Assembly (NCBI RefSeq): GCF_000710915.1 | Contig: NZ_BAUA01000044.1 | Coordinates: 1 to 64,000 of the forward strand | Direction of reading: 5' to 3' | DNA: 64,000 nt | Source of the DNA: Nocardia brasiliensis IFM 10847 | GTDB taxonomy: Bacteria; Actinomycetota; Actinomycetes; Mycobacteriales; Mycobacteriaceae | Part shown: piece by piece, positions 26,465 through 35,853 of the stretch | How positions within the stretch are numbered: position 1 is the first letter of the stretch | Layout of the letters: every line of letters starts with the position of its first letter | The notes under the pieces: model-generated | Databases searched by the model: none | Seen by the model: only the letters and a program-made list of their open reading frames with translations | Told to the model about the DNA's origin: nothing | Made by a program: the position numbers and the translations under genes

Positions 26465-26902
26465 GTGTTGAAGAACAGACCGGTCGCCGTCGCGGCGATG
26501 ATCGGCGCGCTGGCCACCGGTATTGCACTGGGTGCACCGCAGGCGGGTGCCGCCGTCACCTACGTCGGTGTCGAGCGCGGGCAGAGTTTCGGTAGCTCCG
26601 AGTCCGCCCTGGGCGCCGGTTGCTCGTATTCGGTCATCGCGAAGACGGACCCGGGCCAGGAAGTGGTCTTCCTCGACGAGGCCGACGGGCGCATGGTCCG
26701 GGGCGCGTTCCAGCCGGCCGTCGTGGTCGCGGATGCTTCCGGCGTGGCACGCACCACGTGGATTCCGCCGCAGCGGGGTCAGCACCACATCTGGGTGGTC
26801 GAGTACCGGTCGGAGGAAGACTACGACGCGTATTCCCACGACACCCCGTTCCCGATCGGGACCGGGATCAGCGTCGGACCCGCGTGCGTCGTCCTGCCGT
26901 GA
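26465..26902 (+). CDS. Small secreted protein of unknown function
   Basis: A 145-residue exported protein: signal peptide VAVAAMIGALATGIALGAP ending near AGAA, then a beta-rich domain of about 115 residues with two cysteines (GAGCSY and GPACVV), probably a disulfide-closed Ig-like fold (strands VVFLDEADG, AVVVADASG, HHIWVVEYRS). GTG 26465 has AGGGGA 7 bases upstream. I recognise the general type (actinobacterial secreted Ig-like) but not a function. It stands alone. Confidence 0.75.
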   Translation: MLKNRPVAVAAMIGALATGIALGAPQAGAAVTYVGVERGQSFGSSESALGAGCSYSVIAKTDPGQEVVFLDEADGRMVRGAFQPAVVVADASGVARTTWIPPQRGQHHIWVVEYRSEEDYDAYSHDTPFPIGTGISVGPACVVLP

Positions 26903-26975
26903 TTCGCTGACGCCTCCGGCCGCGCACGTTTTACCCGCGACAGTGTGGGAAGTCGCGTAGCGGAAGGAGGCAGCA

Positions 26976-27380
26976 ATGACCGAATCGGGCAACACCTACG
27001 ACCCTCCGCAGGACACCGGCGATCCGGACGCGGTCGAGACCGACCCGGCAGCGCTCAACAGTGCCGAGGATCTAGACGAGGATCGATTGCGGCTGGACCC
27101 GCAGGAGGCGGGGATGGATCCGCCTGAGCACTGGTCCGGCGCGACCAAATACGGGATGACGCCGTGGGAGGAAAGCCACCCGCGCCCGCTGGCCGACCGG
27201 CTGGCCGAGGAGCAGCCCGATGTCGCGCCGGACTCGGCACAACCGGTCGAGGACGCCGAATCCCTTTCCGACGGTGCGGATCTCGAAGTCCGCGAGTACG
27301 AGGAAACCCTCGGCATCGCCGCCGACGTCGCGGGTGGTTCGCTGCCCGCCGGTATCCGGCAACCGTCGCCGCCGGAGTAG
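26976..27380 (+). CDS. DUF5709 acidic cytosolic protein
   Basis: A 134-residue, strongly acidic, probably disordered protein with the DUF5709 core: LDEDRLRLDPQEAGMDPPEH, GMTPWEES and LADRLAEEQPD. It has no signal or membrane segment. ATG 26976 has AAGGAGG 6 bases upstream. Function is unknown; the family is widespread in Nocardia and Mycobacterium. The 298 bases after it (27381-27678) hold no supported gene. Confidence 0.85.
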   Translation: MTESGNTYDPPQDTGDPDAVETDPAALNSAEDLDEDRLRLDPQEAGMDPPEHWSGATKYGMTPWEESHPRPLADRLAEEQPDVAPDSAQPVEDAESLSDGADLEVREYEETLGIAADVAGGSLPAGIRQPSPPE

Positions 27381-27678
27381 GCGGGCGCTACCCCTGGCTC
27401 TGATGGGTGGGCGTACCGAATCTGAGCGGCGCCGCAGGGGGTGCGAGCGCGGGGGCTGGTACCGCACCGGCCCGCCCGCATCCCCGGCCCGACCGGGATC
27501 GGCCGGTGTCGATCTGGTCGCCGATGAGCTGGGTGATCAGCTCGGCGATCAGTTCCGGCCGAGTCGCCGCCCATGAGCGGCGGCAGCTACCCGTTCGCCG
27601 AAACCGTGCCGACGAGCTACTACCTCGACGGCAATCGAGCGGTCGAACGCGCTATCCTCCTGTGTACGAGGAGGTTTC

Positions 27679-28098
27679 ATGACGTCATCGGCCGAAGTTT
27701 TCCTGAAGCCGCAGCGTGCGGCGGGTCGGTACGTCGACCTCGTCAGCGCGCTCTTGCTCTGCGCGGGCGCCTTCCTCTTCGGAATTTGCCTGTCCTTCAT
27801 GGTCGGAATGCTCGGTGCGCCCGGCGGACAAGCCAGCGAGTGCACGGGCGCCTGCCGCACCTACGCCGACGCAGGCTTCTACCTGATGGGTTACGGCACT
27901 TGCGTTCTGGAGCTGGTGGTACTCGCGCTGGTGGTCCGGAGTTGGCGGCGTCGGCGCATCGTCTCGGTATGGCCGCTGTGGTCGTTCCCGGCCCTGGTCG
28001 CCTTGGCCGCCGTAAGCGTCTTCCTCGTCTTCTTCGGCCCTGCCTTCCCTGGAGATTTCCTTCCCACGACCCCCGAATACCTGCCCTCTGTGAGCTGA
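27679..28098 (+). CDS. Small integral membrane protein
   Basis: A 139-residue protein with three membrane helices (residues about 21-45, 68-88 and 100-122). The loop between the first two holds paired cysteines (ASECTGACRTYADA), probably outside the cell. ATG 27679 has a good ribosome site (ACGAGGAGG, 27665-27673). It resembles small actinobacterial membrane proteins of unknown role. Confidence 0.72.
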   Translation: MTSSAEVFLKPQRAAGRYVDLVSALLLCAGAFLFGICLSFMVGMLGAPGGQASECTGACRTYADAGFYLMGYGTCVLELVVLALVVRSWRRRRIVSVWPLWSFPALVALAAVSVFLVFFGPAFPGDFLPTTPEYLPSVS

Positions 28099-28458
28099 AG
28101 TAGCCCGAGCAACAGTAGCCCCGGCGATGACCGGAACTGCGTGCTCGGTGAGTACGACGACGGATACACCGTCAGATCGGCGGACGCGGGCAACGCACGG
28201 AATCCAGCGTTCATCGTCACCCACCCCACGCAATACAGCTTGCCCGACGGCGCGACTTCGGCATTCCGATTCGGCCCTATCCGGGACCGGCCTGAAAGCC
28301 GCCCGGCGAGTCTCATCCCAGCAGGCCACCCCCTCGAACGGGTCGTAATACGGTCAACCTGCCCGCTGACAACGAAACTCGATTAGGTGGGAACCGCGAT
28401 GGCGTGTACCAGAACCACGTGTGAGTGACCGCTCCATAAACCTTGACGAGGAGGATTT
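28099..28458. other. Intergenic stretch without supported gene
   Basis: These 360 bases lie between the membrane protein and the SRPBCC gene. Several short frames are open, but none has a ribosome site with coherent protein composition. The only clear signal is GAGGAGG at 28448 serving the next gene. Confidence 0.6.
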
Positions 28459-28965
28459 ATGGCTGTTTACAACGTGCACGAACGATTACTGGCCGCCCAG
28501 CCCCGCGAGGTAGGCGCGCTCGTGGACACCCTCGCGAGCAGCGAGGACAAACTGTGGCCGCCCGGATGGCCGCCGATGGAGTTCGACCGCCCCCTCGGGG
28601 TCGGTGCGGTCGGCGGTCACGGACCGGTCCGCTACACCGTCGTCGCCTACGTACCCGCCACGTGGGTACGTTTCACCTTCACCGGCCCACGCGGCTTCGA
28701 CGGCTTCCACGAATACGCCGTCCTCGCTGTCGACGAGAACCGCACAATGCTGCGCCACACTCTCGCCATGAAAACCCACCGCGCGGCGCGTCTCACCTGG
28801 CCCCTGGCGATCGGACCACTCCACGACGCCTGTCTGGAAGACAGCCTCGACCGCGCCGAACTCGCCTGCACGGGAACGGTGGCACATCCGGCACGTTGGG
28901 GGCCCTACATCCGGCTACTGCGCAAACTCCTCGGATCACCACAACTCCCGGGCAACGACGACTAG
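28459..28965 (+). CDS. SRPBCC-fold (START-like) protein
   Basis: A 168-residue soluble protein with the N-terminal pattern MAVYNVHERLLAAQPREVGALVDTL and the WVRFTFTGPRGFDGFHEYAV strand pair of SRPBCC ligand-binding proteins. Such folds bind hydrophobic small molecules, and the ligand is unknown. GAGGAGG 5 bases before ATG 28459 is a very strong ribosome site. It is a single gene, with no operon partner. Confidence 0.78.
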   Translation: MAVYNVHERLLAAQPREVGALVDTLASSEDKLWPPGWPPMEFDRPLGVGAVGGHGPVRYTVVAYVPATWVRFTFTGPRGFDGFHEYAVLAVDENRTMLRHTLAMKTHRAARLTWPLAIGPLHDACLEDSLDRAELACTGTVAHPARWGPYIRLLRKLLGSPQLPGNDD

Positions 28966-29063
28966 CCCGAGGTCGGCGCGAGCAGCCGAGGAGTACCTCG
29001 CCAGTGGGGTAACGGTCCTACTCGTCTGTTGTGAAGGACAAAACCCCCGACCGCGTTGCCTGA

Positions 29064-30248
29064 TCAGGGACTGGTTGTGCGCGGTCGTTGCTCGGCGTGG
29101 GTGAGGACGCGGTGAGCGTTACCGCCCAGGATCGCGGCGACATCGTCGTCGGCGAAACCGATCCGCAACAGCGCAGCCGCGAGATTGGCGAAATCGGTTG
29201 ATGCGCAATAGCCGTCGGCATAGTCCGGCACACCGTTCTTGTCGGTACCGATGGCCAGATGCTCGACACCGACCAGCTCGGCGATATGCATTGCGTGCCG
29301 GGCGAAGTCGTCGAGGTCGGTCATCGCGCGCCCGCGCATCGAAGCGGGCCACAACCCGATCACACCGCCGGTCCACGCGATGGCGTCGATCTCGACATCG
29401 CTGATGTAGCGGGGAAAGTCACGCACCGCCGAGGCCGCGGTGTGGGAGCTGATGACCGGGAAGTCGGACTCCTCGCAGACGGCCAACGTGGTATCGCGGT
29501 CGGCATGAGCGAGATCGGGCACGATGGCGAGCCGGTCGAGTTCACCGAGCAGCTCACGCCCATAGCCGGTCAGGCCGGTGGCTCTGCCTGCGGACCGTCG
29601 CACGCGCCCTGTGAGGGTGCTTCCGATCGACCCGATGCGGTTGTCCGCGTAGTGCATTAAGCCGAGAACGCGTAAACCACGCTGGTGCAGTAGTTCGAGC
29701 CTTTCGAGGTCTCCACCGAGAAAGTCCGCGCCTTCCACCCCCAGGACTACCTGCGAGGAACTCCCAGCGGACGCCTGCCCAGGGTCGGTGATCACCGCAA
29801 GGCCCGCAGCTTCAGCCTCATGGATCGCTGCATCGAGTTGTGTCCCCACCGCTCGCCAGGGCCCGCCGAACCGCCAAGCGGTTCCCAGCGCGTCCCCTAC
29901 TGCGGTGAGGACCACGAGATCGACGCCGGCCGCGGTCAGGTTGGCGAGCGGGTCACGGGGAAGCGCCGCAACGCGTTCGGCGGCTCGCCGCACCAGCGGC
30001 GGCATGATCGCTCGCGGGTGGGTGTGAATATCGATCGTCAAGCTTCGATCGACAAGGTGCCGGGCCCGCTCACGTAGTTCGGGCGTCGGCGCCCATGGGT
30101 GCTGGGACAAGAGGTTGTTCTCCTCACGCACCGGAATGCGGTTCAGCGGCAGCAAACTATCGGGCGAATCGGCACTTGGAAGCGGGCAGGTAACTGGTGC
30201 TGCCGAAGCCGTCGGAAGCAAGCCCCGATACATCTGCACCGCAAGCAT
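29064..30248 (-). CDS. Peptidase M19 (membrane-dipeptidase family) metalloenzyme
   Basis: A zinc dipeptidase of about 394 residues with a TIM-barrel amidohydrolase fold. Metal-site motifs in order are DIHTHP near residue 70, the bridging Glu in LGVEGADF, HYADNRIG, DLAHADRDT, and ISSHTA for later His ligands, then AIGTDKNG and GGNAHRVL typical of M19. It may cleave dipeptides or beta-lactam-like bonds. The N-terminus is uncertain: TTG 30263, ATG 30248 and ATG 30236 are all in frame, and the first 40 residues fit no signal peptide. Confidence 0.85.
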   Translation of the reverse strand: MLAVQMYRGLLPTASAAPVTCPLPSADSPDSLLPLNRIPVREENNLLSQHPWAPTPELRERARHLVDRSLTIDIHTHPRAIMPPLVRRAAERVAALPRDPLANLTAAGVDLVVLTAVGDALGTAWRFGGPWRAVGTQLDAAIHEAEAAGLAVITDPGQASAGSSSQVVLGVEGADFLGGDLERLELLHQRGLRVLGLMHYADNRIGSIGSTLTGRVRRSAGRATGLTGYGRELLGELDRLAIVPDLAHADRDTTLAVCEESDFPVISSHTAASAVRDFPRYISDVEIDAIAWTGGVIGLWPASMRGRAMTDLDDFARHAMHIAELVGVEHLAIGTDKNGVPDYADGYCASTDFANLAAALLRIGFADDDVAAILGGNAHRVLTHAEQRPRTTSP

Positions 30249-30263
30249 ATCCTCGCTGGTCAA

Positions 30264-30670
30264 CCTTCAACCGGTCTCGACCCGCCAGTGAAATGAACGT
30301 AGCCCCTGACCTCTGATACCTGGTCAAGGGCTGAATGTTGTGCGCCATCAGGGACTTTGTCACACTTTCTCCACCCACAGCCTGACTGTAGGTGTTCATG
30401 CGCTAGAAGGTAGCCCTCGTATCCAGGCCGGTCAAGCGGCGGATAGATTGTCTTAAAGCGCTCCGCGCGGCCTGCGCGGCAGTCTGATCGCCTGGCCGAC
30501 GTGGCCGCGACCGCCTACTGCGGCGGCTTGGCCGAGGACCTGTGATGTTCGAATCCTGCTACACCCCAGTCGATATCGCCCACCGGATGGCACCCGCTAC
30601 GGATTCCTCCGTCGAACTCGCCGGCTGCCGACCGAGCGTGGTCTGCGGGTTCGGTCCGGGGGACTGGCAG
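30264..30670. other. Intergenic stretch without supported gene
   Basis: About 400 bases between two same-strand genes. A frame at 30542 starting FESCYTPVDIAHRM faintly recalls the N-terminus of N6 DNA methylases, but it runs straight over the 3' end of the next gene and is not supported as a gene. Confidence 0.5.
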
Positions 30671-32023
30671 TCAAGGGGCCGGAGGTTGCAGGTCGCTGAG
30701 TCGATCGTCGAGCAATCGGACAGCGCTCGATCGTGGCGCCGCGGTTTCGAGAGCATCTTGCGCTGATCTCAGCTGGCCGGCTACCCGCGGGGATTGATTA
30801 GCGGTGTCGGCGGCAGTCAAGAATGCGGCGACGGCGGCGTTGATATCGTCGGCCTCGAGGTGGAGCGTGCCGAGCAGCACGTAGGTTTCAGCGCTGTCGC
30901 GCCGGGGCTGCAGCGCGATCGCCTCGGTCGCCGCACTGATCGCGGCCGCCGTGTCGCCTGTGCACCGGAGGGTTTCCGCGCGCAGTCGCGCGATGTGCGC
31001 TGGATCGCAGAAGTATGCGATCGATTCCGCGGGATCGCGGACCGCCTCGATGTCGGGCGTCACGGCGCGCGTCAACGCGGCGCGCGCTTCGCGGGCGTGA
31101 CCGAGCCTGGCCAGGGCCACCCCGGCGATCCCGGCGGCGTGCGCGCGCAGCCGCGGGTCACCGGCGACCGCGGCGCGGGACTCCGCGGCGGCGGCGAGAT
31201 CCAGTGCGAGCGTCGCGGCCCCGATCGCCCCGGCCGTCCAGGACCACTCAGCCATTGCCATTGCCGACGTGTCGTGCGCGCCGGCCTCATCGGCTGCTTC
31301 ACGCGCAACGGTGAAATGTGCAGCGGCAGCGCTGTGATGACCAAGATCAAAACATTGCCACCCGGAGGACACGCCTATATGGCTACGCAGCACCAGTGCC
31401 CGCGAACGTAACCGTCCGCCGTCGACACCGACGAGTAACGAATCCATCAGCCGCGCCTGACTGAGCATGGTCCCGAGGGCCGCTCGTGGGCCGAGGAGAT
31501 CGTCTTGCAGCTTCGCGTGGTTGACGATGACCTCGACGATATCGAACGTCGCGTCGTCGACACGCCACGGTGCCGACACCGGTCCGGCCAGCCGTTCGGT
31601 CTCGTCGCCACCGCTCGTGCCGACCAGGACCGCCGGCGATGCCGCACCGAGAACCGCGATCGCCTCCATCACGTTCCGGCGGTTCATCTCGCTCCTCCCT
31701 TCCATCGCCTCGATGTCCCACGCCGAAACACCATTGCCGCCCTGGGCCGTGCTCACATACGCGTCCACCCCGCGTCGGCGATTGAACAGCCCCAGGTCCG
31801 ATACCGGCACCCCGAATACCTCTTCGAGCGCTCGCCGGTATTCCGGATGCGGCCAGGTGATCTCACCCCTGATCAAGCGACGAATTCGTTCCTCGGTGTA
31901 TGCCCCTGGTCTGCCGGTGATTTGCTCATATGCCACATTCACGGCATCAGCGGCGTCGCGGCGTGTCCAACCCCGCCGCTTGATCATGTGATCCAACCGT
32001 TGGTTTCTCGCCGATGGCACCAC
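30671..32023 (-). CDS. XRE-type regulator with TPR-like repeats
   Basis: A 450-residue protein. The N-terminal HTH (RLDHMIKRRGWTRRDAADAV, then GEITWPHPEYRRALEEVFGV) is followed by about 300 residues of alanine-rich helical repeats of the TPR kind found in actinobacterial signalling regulators; such repeats often bind a peptide or small ligand. GTG 32023 starts it. It is divergent from the DUF4254 gene across 262 bases. Genes of this type are common upstream of unknown small proteins in Nocardia and Streptomyces. Confidence 0.85.
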   Translation of the reverse strand: MVPSARNQRLDHMIKRRGWTRRDAADAVNVAYEQITGRPGAYTEERIRRLIRGEITWPHPEYRRALEEVFGVPVSDLGLFNRRRGVDAYVSTAQGGNGVSAWDIEAMEGRSEMNRRNVMEAIAVLGAASPAVLVGTSGGDETERLAGPVSAPWRVDDATFDIVEVIVNHAKLQDDLLGPRAALGTMLSQARLMDSLLVGVDGGRLRSRALVLRSHIGVSSGWQCFDLGHHSAAAAHFTVAREAADEAGAHDTSAMAMAEWSWTAGAIGAATLALDLAAAAESRAAVAGDPRLRAHAAGIAGVALARLGHAREARAALTRAVTPDIEAVRDPAESIAYFCDPAHIARLRAETLRCTGDTAAAISAATEAIALQPRRDSAETYVLLGTLHLEADDINAAVAAFLTAADTANQSPRVAGQLRSAQDALETAAPRSSAVRLLDDRLSDLQPPAP

Positions 32024-32285
32024 CGAGCCGACCCTTCCCGCGTCCCGAGCTTGGCCAAACGGTAGCTTGCCTGCACCGAACCCGGTGAGCCCGCCGCGAA
32101 AATGGGGGGCTCAATGGGGGGCGGGACCGGTCTCCCGATAGTTGCTCGGCCGCGAAACAATCATTCGTGCACCTGGCGCGAGGTGCCCGCGCCACCGAAT
32201 CGGTCCGGCACCGCCCCACCGATTTGGAATCACCTCGCGTCGGGTGCCACCACCGACCTGCAACCAACAACCGCGGGAGTCGAGC

Positions 32286-32792
32286 ATGACACCGTCCACC
32301 AACGCCGCGGCTGCCGATCGTGTTCCACTGCAGCCGCTCTCCGCAGTGCCCTCCGAGCACGCTGTTTCGCTACCAACCGGCGCGGAACTACTCGCGGCGA
32401 TACGCGGTGACAGTAGGGGCGGCCATCCATTGAGCACTCCCGCGAACAAGTTGGGAACCCTGCATCGATTCGCACTCAAACTCACGAACTCCGCTGCCAT
32501 CGATGCGGAAAGACTCTCTCTCATCACAGCGATCGACGGCTGGGCCACAGCCCACCTCACCCATCTCGAACCGCCGATCACACATCGCCACGAATCACTC
32601 GGCGATCTGATCGACACCCTCGCGGGCAGCCAGATCCACGCCTACCATCTCCTGATGAACGGCGACCCGGCGGATCCGGCCGTCCACGCCGCCTGGCACC
32701 GGCTGGCCGAACACGTGGAAGAGTACTCAACCATGGCTTCCGGAGCCCTCACAAGTCCCACTCTCGAAAAGCCGGGGCAACGCGCCACGTAG
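32286..32792 (+). CDS. DUF4254 protein
   Basis: A 168-residue helical protein with the DUF4254 pattern: LPTGAELLAAIRGD, HPLSTPANKLGTLHRFALKL, ERLSLITAIDGWATAHL and SLGDLIDTLAGSQIHAYHLL. It is cytosolic and its function is unknown. ATG 32286 has GGGAGT 5 bases upstream. It is divergent from the XRE-TPR regulator, a recurrent pairing in actinobacteria, so it may be the regulator's target or partner. Confidence 0.85.
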   Translation: MTPSTNAAAADRVPLQPLSAVPSEHAVSLPTGAELLAAIRGDSRGGHPLSTPANKLGTLHRFALKLTNSAAIDAERLSLITAIDGWATAHLTHLEPPITHRHESLGDLIDTLAGSQIHAYHLLMNGDPADPAVHAAWHRLAEHVEEYSTMASGALTSPTLEKPGQRAT

Positions 32793-33232
32793 CCGTCCGC
32801 GGCAAATTCTCGGCGGGATCGGGCGGTTGGGTTCTCCTCGAACCCTCCGGTGGGTTCGTCCAGCACGTTCCCCGCCGCCGGTATCGACCCGGTATCTGCG
32901 GGCGGACAAGCCCAGGCAAGAGGCGCATCCTCGACGAATCGTGCGCGACCACCGACTGGTACCAACAGGAGGCCTGCAATGCCAGCAGCCCGATCCGCCC
33001 TCTCGGCGTTGCTTGTGTCAGCATCATCTGCGCCGAGCACTCGCGGTGAACTGATTTGTGACGTTGTCGATGATCTCGTCGCGCGTGGCGTGCAGGCTAC
33101 CGTGTCCGCTGGGACAACACATCGTTGCCGGTCCCTTCCGACGGCCTCCCCATTCAACTCATCCGGTGTTGATGGGGATTGCGTGGGCGTGTCAACTTCG
33201 GCCCAACTGTGGATCTGGCACAGATTGAGTGA
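32793..33232. other. Gap before the left transposase remnant, no supported gene
   Basis: About 440 bases with only overlapping short frames of improbable composition on both strands. It marks the change from resident-looking chromosome to the IS-bounded right half. Confidence 0.5.
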
Positions 33233-34197
33233 TTGACCCAATCGGGATGCGCGTTGGCCGTTGATGATTCATTATGTCGCGCGTGCTCTGCTGTCGGGCC
33301 GTTGGCGGTCCTGTTCCCGCACCTGAGTGAGCTGCGGATTGAGAGCGTGGTCGAGGCCGGTGCCGTCGTCCGGATCGAGGCGAGCGCGCCCGAGGCACCG
33401 GTGCCGTGTCCGGACTGCGGGCAGGTGTCGAGCCCGGTGCACAGCCGCTATGAGCGCCGGTTGTTCTGCAGCAACTCCGCTTGCGACCGAAGAACTTTCG
33501 CCGAACAGCTCCCCGGCCTGGCGGGGCTCGCGCGGCGCACCACGTTGCTGGAGCGCGTGCTGGGTGCGGTCGGTCGCGCTGGCAGTGGGTGGGCCGCGCC
33601 GGGGCTCGGTTGACCCGGAACCTGGCGGCGTCGGTGAGCCGGATGACGTTGTTGCGCAAGATCCGCGCGATGCCCGACCCGCAACCTGCGACGCCGCGGG
33701 TGCGCGGGGTCGACGACTTCGCGCTGCGCTGAGGCCACGACTACGGCACGATTCTGATCGACGTCGAGTCCCGGCGGCCGGTCGAAGTGCTCGACGACCG
33801 CACCGCCGACACGGTGGCCGCCTGGCTCCGAGCGCACCCTGGTGTCGAGATCATCTGCCGCGACCGCGCGGGAGCCTTTGCCGACGTCGCCACCGCCGGA
33901 GCACCGACTGCCCTGCAAGTCGCCGACCGCTGGCATCTGTGGCACAACCTTGGCGAGGCCGTCGAACGCACCCTCGCCGCCATCGCGAGTGCCTGAACAA
34001 CGCGAATGTGGCGGAAACACAACCCGATTCGCTGACTGTCGACCTCATCGACACCGGGCCGACGACCGAGACTCACCTTGTCATGGAGCAGCGGTGTCGT
34101 CGAGGGCCACGTCAACAGGGTCAAGATAATCGAACGTCAGATGTTCGGCCGGGCCAAACCCGACCTGCTTCGCAAGCGAATCCTGATGAGCGACTGA
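33233..34197 (+). pseudogene. ISL3-family transposase, broken by frameshift, stop and deletion
   Basis: Fragments of one ISL3 transposase lie in order. First is an N-terminal zinc-finger region (LFPHLSELRIESVVEAG, CPDCGQVSSPVHSRYERRLF, CSNSACDRRTF), ending at 33613. A frameshift near 33600 leads to TRNLAASVSRMTLLRKIRAM and VRGVDDFALR, then a TGA at 33730. The same frame resumes with [35 protein letters not shown] and [20 protein letters not shown], stopping at 33996. Only the last part, VVEGHVNRVKIIERQMFGRA to KRILMSD, follows at about 34096-34197, so a large internal part is missing. It cannot encode an active enzyme. Confidence 0.88.
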
Positions 34198-34227
34198 ACA
34201 ACCCGACCAGACGGGATCACGAAACTC

Positions 34228-34260
34228 GTGCCAGATCCAGTATTGGACCGGAAGCGACAG
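34228..34260 (+). repeat. 33-nt repeat shared with 63039-63071 (inverted copy)
   Basis: Reads GTGCC-A-GATCC... ending GGAAGCGACAG. The reverse complement of 63039-63071 is identical except at one base. In frame it encodes VPDPVLDRKRQ, the same residues as in the istA remnant at the right edge, so this is probably a scrap of the same IS21-type element. Confidence 0.8.
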
Positions 34261-34296
34261 GCCGAACCATCTTGTCTCCGGACTGCCCTGGGCAAC

Positions 34297-35313
34297 TCAG
34301 CGTTGTGTGTGCCGGAACTCGCTCGGAGAGCGGCCGGTCCATCGCTTGAAGGCGTGTGAGAAGTTGGTGAGGTCGCTGTATCCGAGGTCAGTGGCGATCT
34401 CACTTACCGACATTGATCGGTCGAGTAGCCGCAGCACCGCGCGTTCGCGCAGGAATGACTGGCACAACCCGCGAAAGGTGGTCCCCTCATCGGCGAGGCG
34501 ACGCTTGAGCGTGCTGGTGGATATCGACAGCTCGTGTGCGACCGACTGACTACTTCTCTGTCCGGGATCCTTCTCCAACAACCGTCTCACCTTCTCCGAG
34601 AACGATATGGTTCCGCTGCGCTGGTCGAGAGTTCGTCGCAGATCGACGATGGCGAGTCGATACGCGACGGGATCAGAGAACCGGCAGACCTCGTTGAGAG
34701 TGTCAGCGGGTATATGGAGGAACGACATCGGAGCGTCGAAGAACAGGCGCCCGGCCAGCATGTCCTCGCGATTGGTCGGGAAGGCCGGCGCTGGCCAACT
34801 CAGATGGAGTGTCACAGTTCGTACCTCTCCGGCGAGCATGTCGAGCAGTCGCAGTAGCGCCGACCCGCTGTAGGTGACGACCAGGCAGTCCAGCGCCGGA
34901 TCACGTGTGTGCCCGGTGAGCCCGACGGTGAGGCCGTGCTCACTCGGATGGAACTGTGGGCTGACCGCTGTCGAAATCAACGGCAGATAGGTGAGCAGCT
35001 CCACGATCTCGGCCACCGAGCCCGCGCTGACCAGCGGAAAACTCAACGGGCCGAAGGACGTCAACTGGGCCTGTTCAGCGAACGCGAAACCGAGCAGGGT
35101 TGCCTGATCGACATCGAGTTCGGGGTATACCTCCCGAAACCACCGTAACGGGACCTGGGCGTCACGCTGGATCAGCGTCGCCTCGTCGGTTCCTTCGCGA
35201 GCCATGATGGTGCGGAGCCGTGCGACGGCGTCGGGGTCGAGCGCTTGGCTCTCGAGCAGTTGCACGAACACGAGCGGGGGCACACCCGCGTCATTGGTGC
35301 ACACCCTCGTCAT
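34297..35313 (-). CDS. AraC-family regulator of the alkane hydroxylase operon
   Basis: A 338-residue regulator of the arabinose-binding-domain type (OruR/ArgR-like). The N-terminal 200 residues form the ligand domain; the C-terminal AraC HTHs lie at VAHELSISTSTLKRRLADEG and MSVSEIATDLGYSDLTNFSH, ending FKRWTGRSPSEFR. ATG 35313. It is divergent from ferredoxin-P450-reductase across 130 bases, the same layout as in known CYP153 operons of Mycobacterium and Alcanivorax, where the AraC protein responds to alkanes. That role is inferred here. Confidence 0.9.
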   Translation of the reverse strand: MTRVCTNDAGVPPLVFVQLLESQALDPDAVARLRTIMAREGTDEATLIQRDAQVPLRWFREVYPELDVDQATLLGFAFAEQAQLTSFGPLSFPLVSAGSVAEIVELLTYLPLISTAVSPQFHPSEHGLTVGLTGHTRDPALDCLVVTYSGSALLRLLDMLAGEVRTVTLHLSWPAPAFPTNREDMLAGRLFFDAPMSFLHIPADTLNEVCRFSDPVAYRLAIVDLRRTLDQRSGTISFSEKVRRLLEKDPGQRSSQSVAHELSISTSTLKRRLADEGTTFRGLCQSFLRERAVLRLLDRSMSVSEIATDLGYSDLTNFSHAFKRWTGRSPSEFRHTQR

Positions 35314-35443
35314 TGAGGTTCACCATCGTCTCGCTGAGCCGAATTCACAAGTTTCTGACTCCGTCGAACATAGTCGTAGCGCTCATCGTCGACAAGACTT
35401 TTACCCAGTATTCAGATTGAGGACTACGTATCAGGAGTTGGCT

Positions 35444-35764
35444 ATGGCAGTTGTCACCTTTGTCTCCCACGACGGCCAGAAGCACGAGGTGCCTCTCCAG
35501 GAGGGTCAGTCGCTGATGCAGGTCGCGACCAACAATGCGGTGCCCGGCATCGACGGCGACTGCGGAGGTGAAGCCGCGTGCGGCACCTGCCATGTGATCG
35601 TCGATCCGCAATGGTCCGGGCAGGTCGGCCTCTCCGGCCCCGAGGAGGAGGAGATGCTCGCGATGAACCCCGAGCGCCAGCCGACCTCCCGGCTGTCCTG
35701 CCAGATGACGGCCGCCGCGGAGTGGGACGGCTTGATCGTCCAACTACCTGAGTTCCAGATGTGA
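35444..35764 (+). CDS. [2Fe-2S] ferredoxin of the CYP153 system
   Basis: A 106-residue adrenodoxin/putidaredoxin-type ferredoxin carrying electrons from the reductase to the P450. Cluster cysteines are in DCGGEAACGTCHVIV (C-x5-C-x2-C), and the fourth is in RLSCQM. ATG 35444 has CAGGAG 6 bases upstream. It is the first gene of a three-gene operon (ferredoxin, P450, reductase) with a 23-base gap to the P450. Confidence 0.96.
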   Translation: MAVVTFVSHDGQKHEVPLQEGQSLMQVATNNAVPGIDGDCGGEAACGTCHVIVDPQWSGQVGLSGPEEEEMLAMNPERQPTSRLSCQMTAAAEWDGLIVQLPEFQM

Positions 35765-35787
35765 CTACGAGAGACAGCTAAGACGTG

Positions 35788-35853
35788 ATGAAGATTCCTG
35801 AAGTAATCACCACCAAGGTTATGAAGATTCCTGAAGCAATCACCACCAAAGTT
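35788..35853 (+). repeat. In-frame tandem 33-bp duplication at the P450 N-terminus
   Basis: Two adjacent 33-base units, 35788-35820 and 35821-35853, differ at two positions only (gtaatc/gcaatc, aaggtt/aaagtt). They double the segment MKIPE(V/A)ITTKV. The change lies outside the P450 fold. Confidence 0.9.

Noticed and set aside
30542..30766. N6-methylase-like N-terminus (CYTPVDIAHRM)
   Set aside because: Only one weak motif, no catalytic NPPY, and it overlaps the end of the XRE-TPR gene.
32642..33241. A 199-residue minus-strand open frame
   Set aside because: It overlaps the end of the DUF4254 gene antisense and has no coherent domain.
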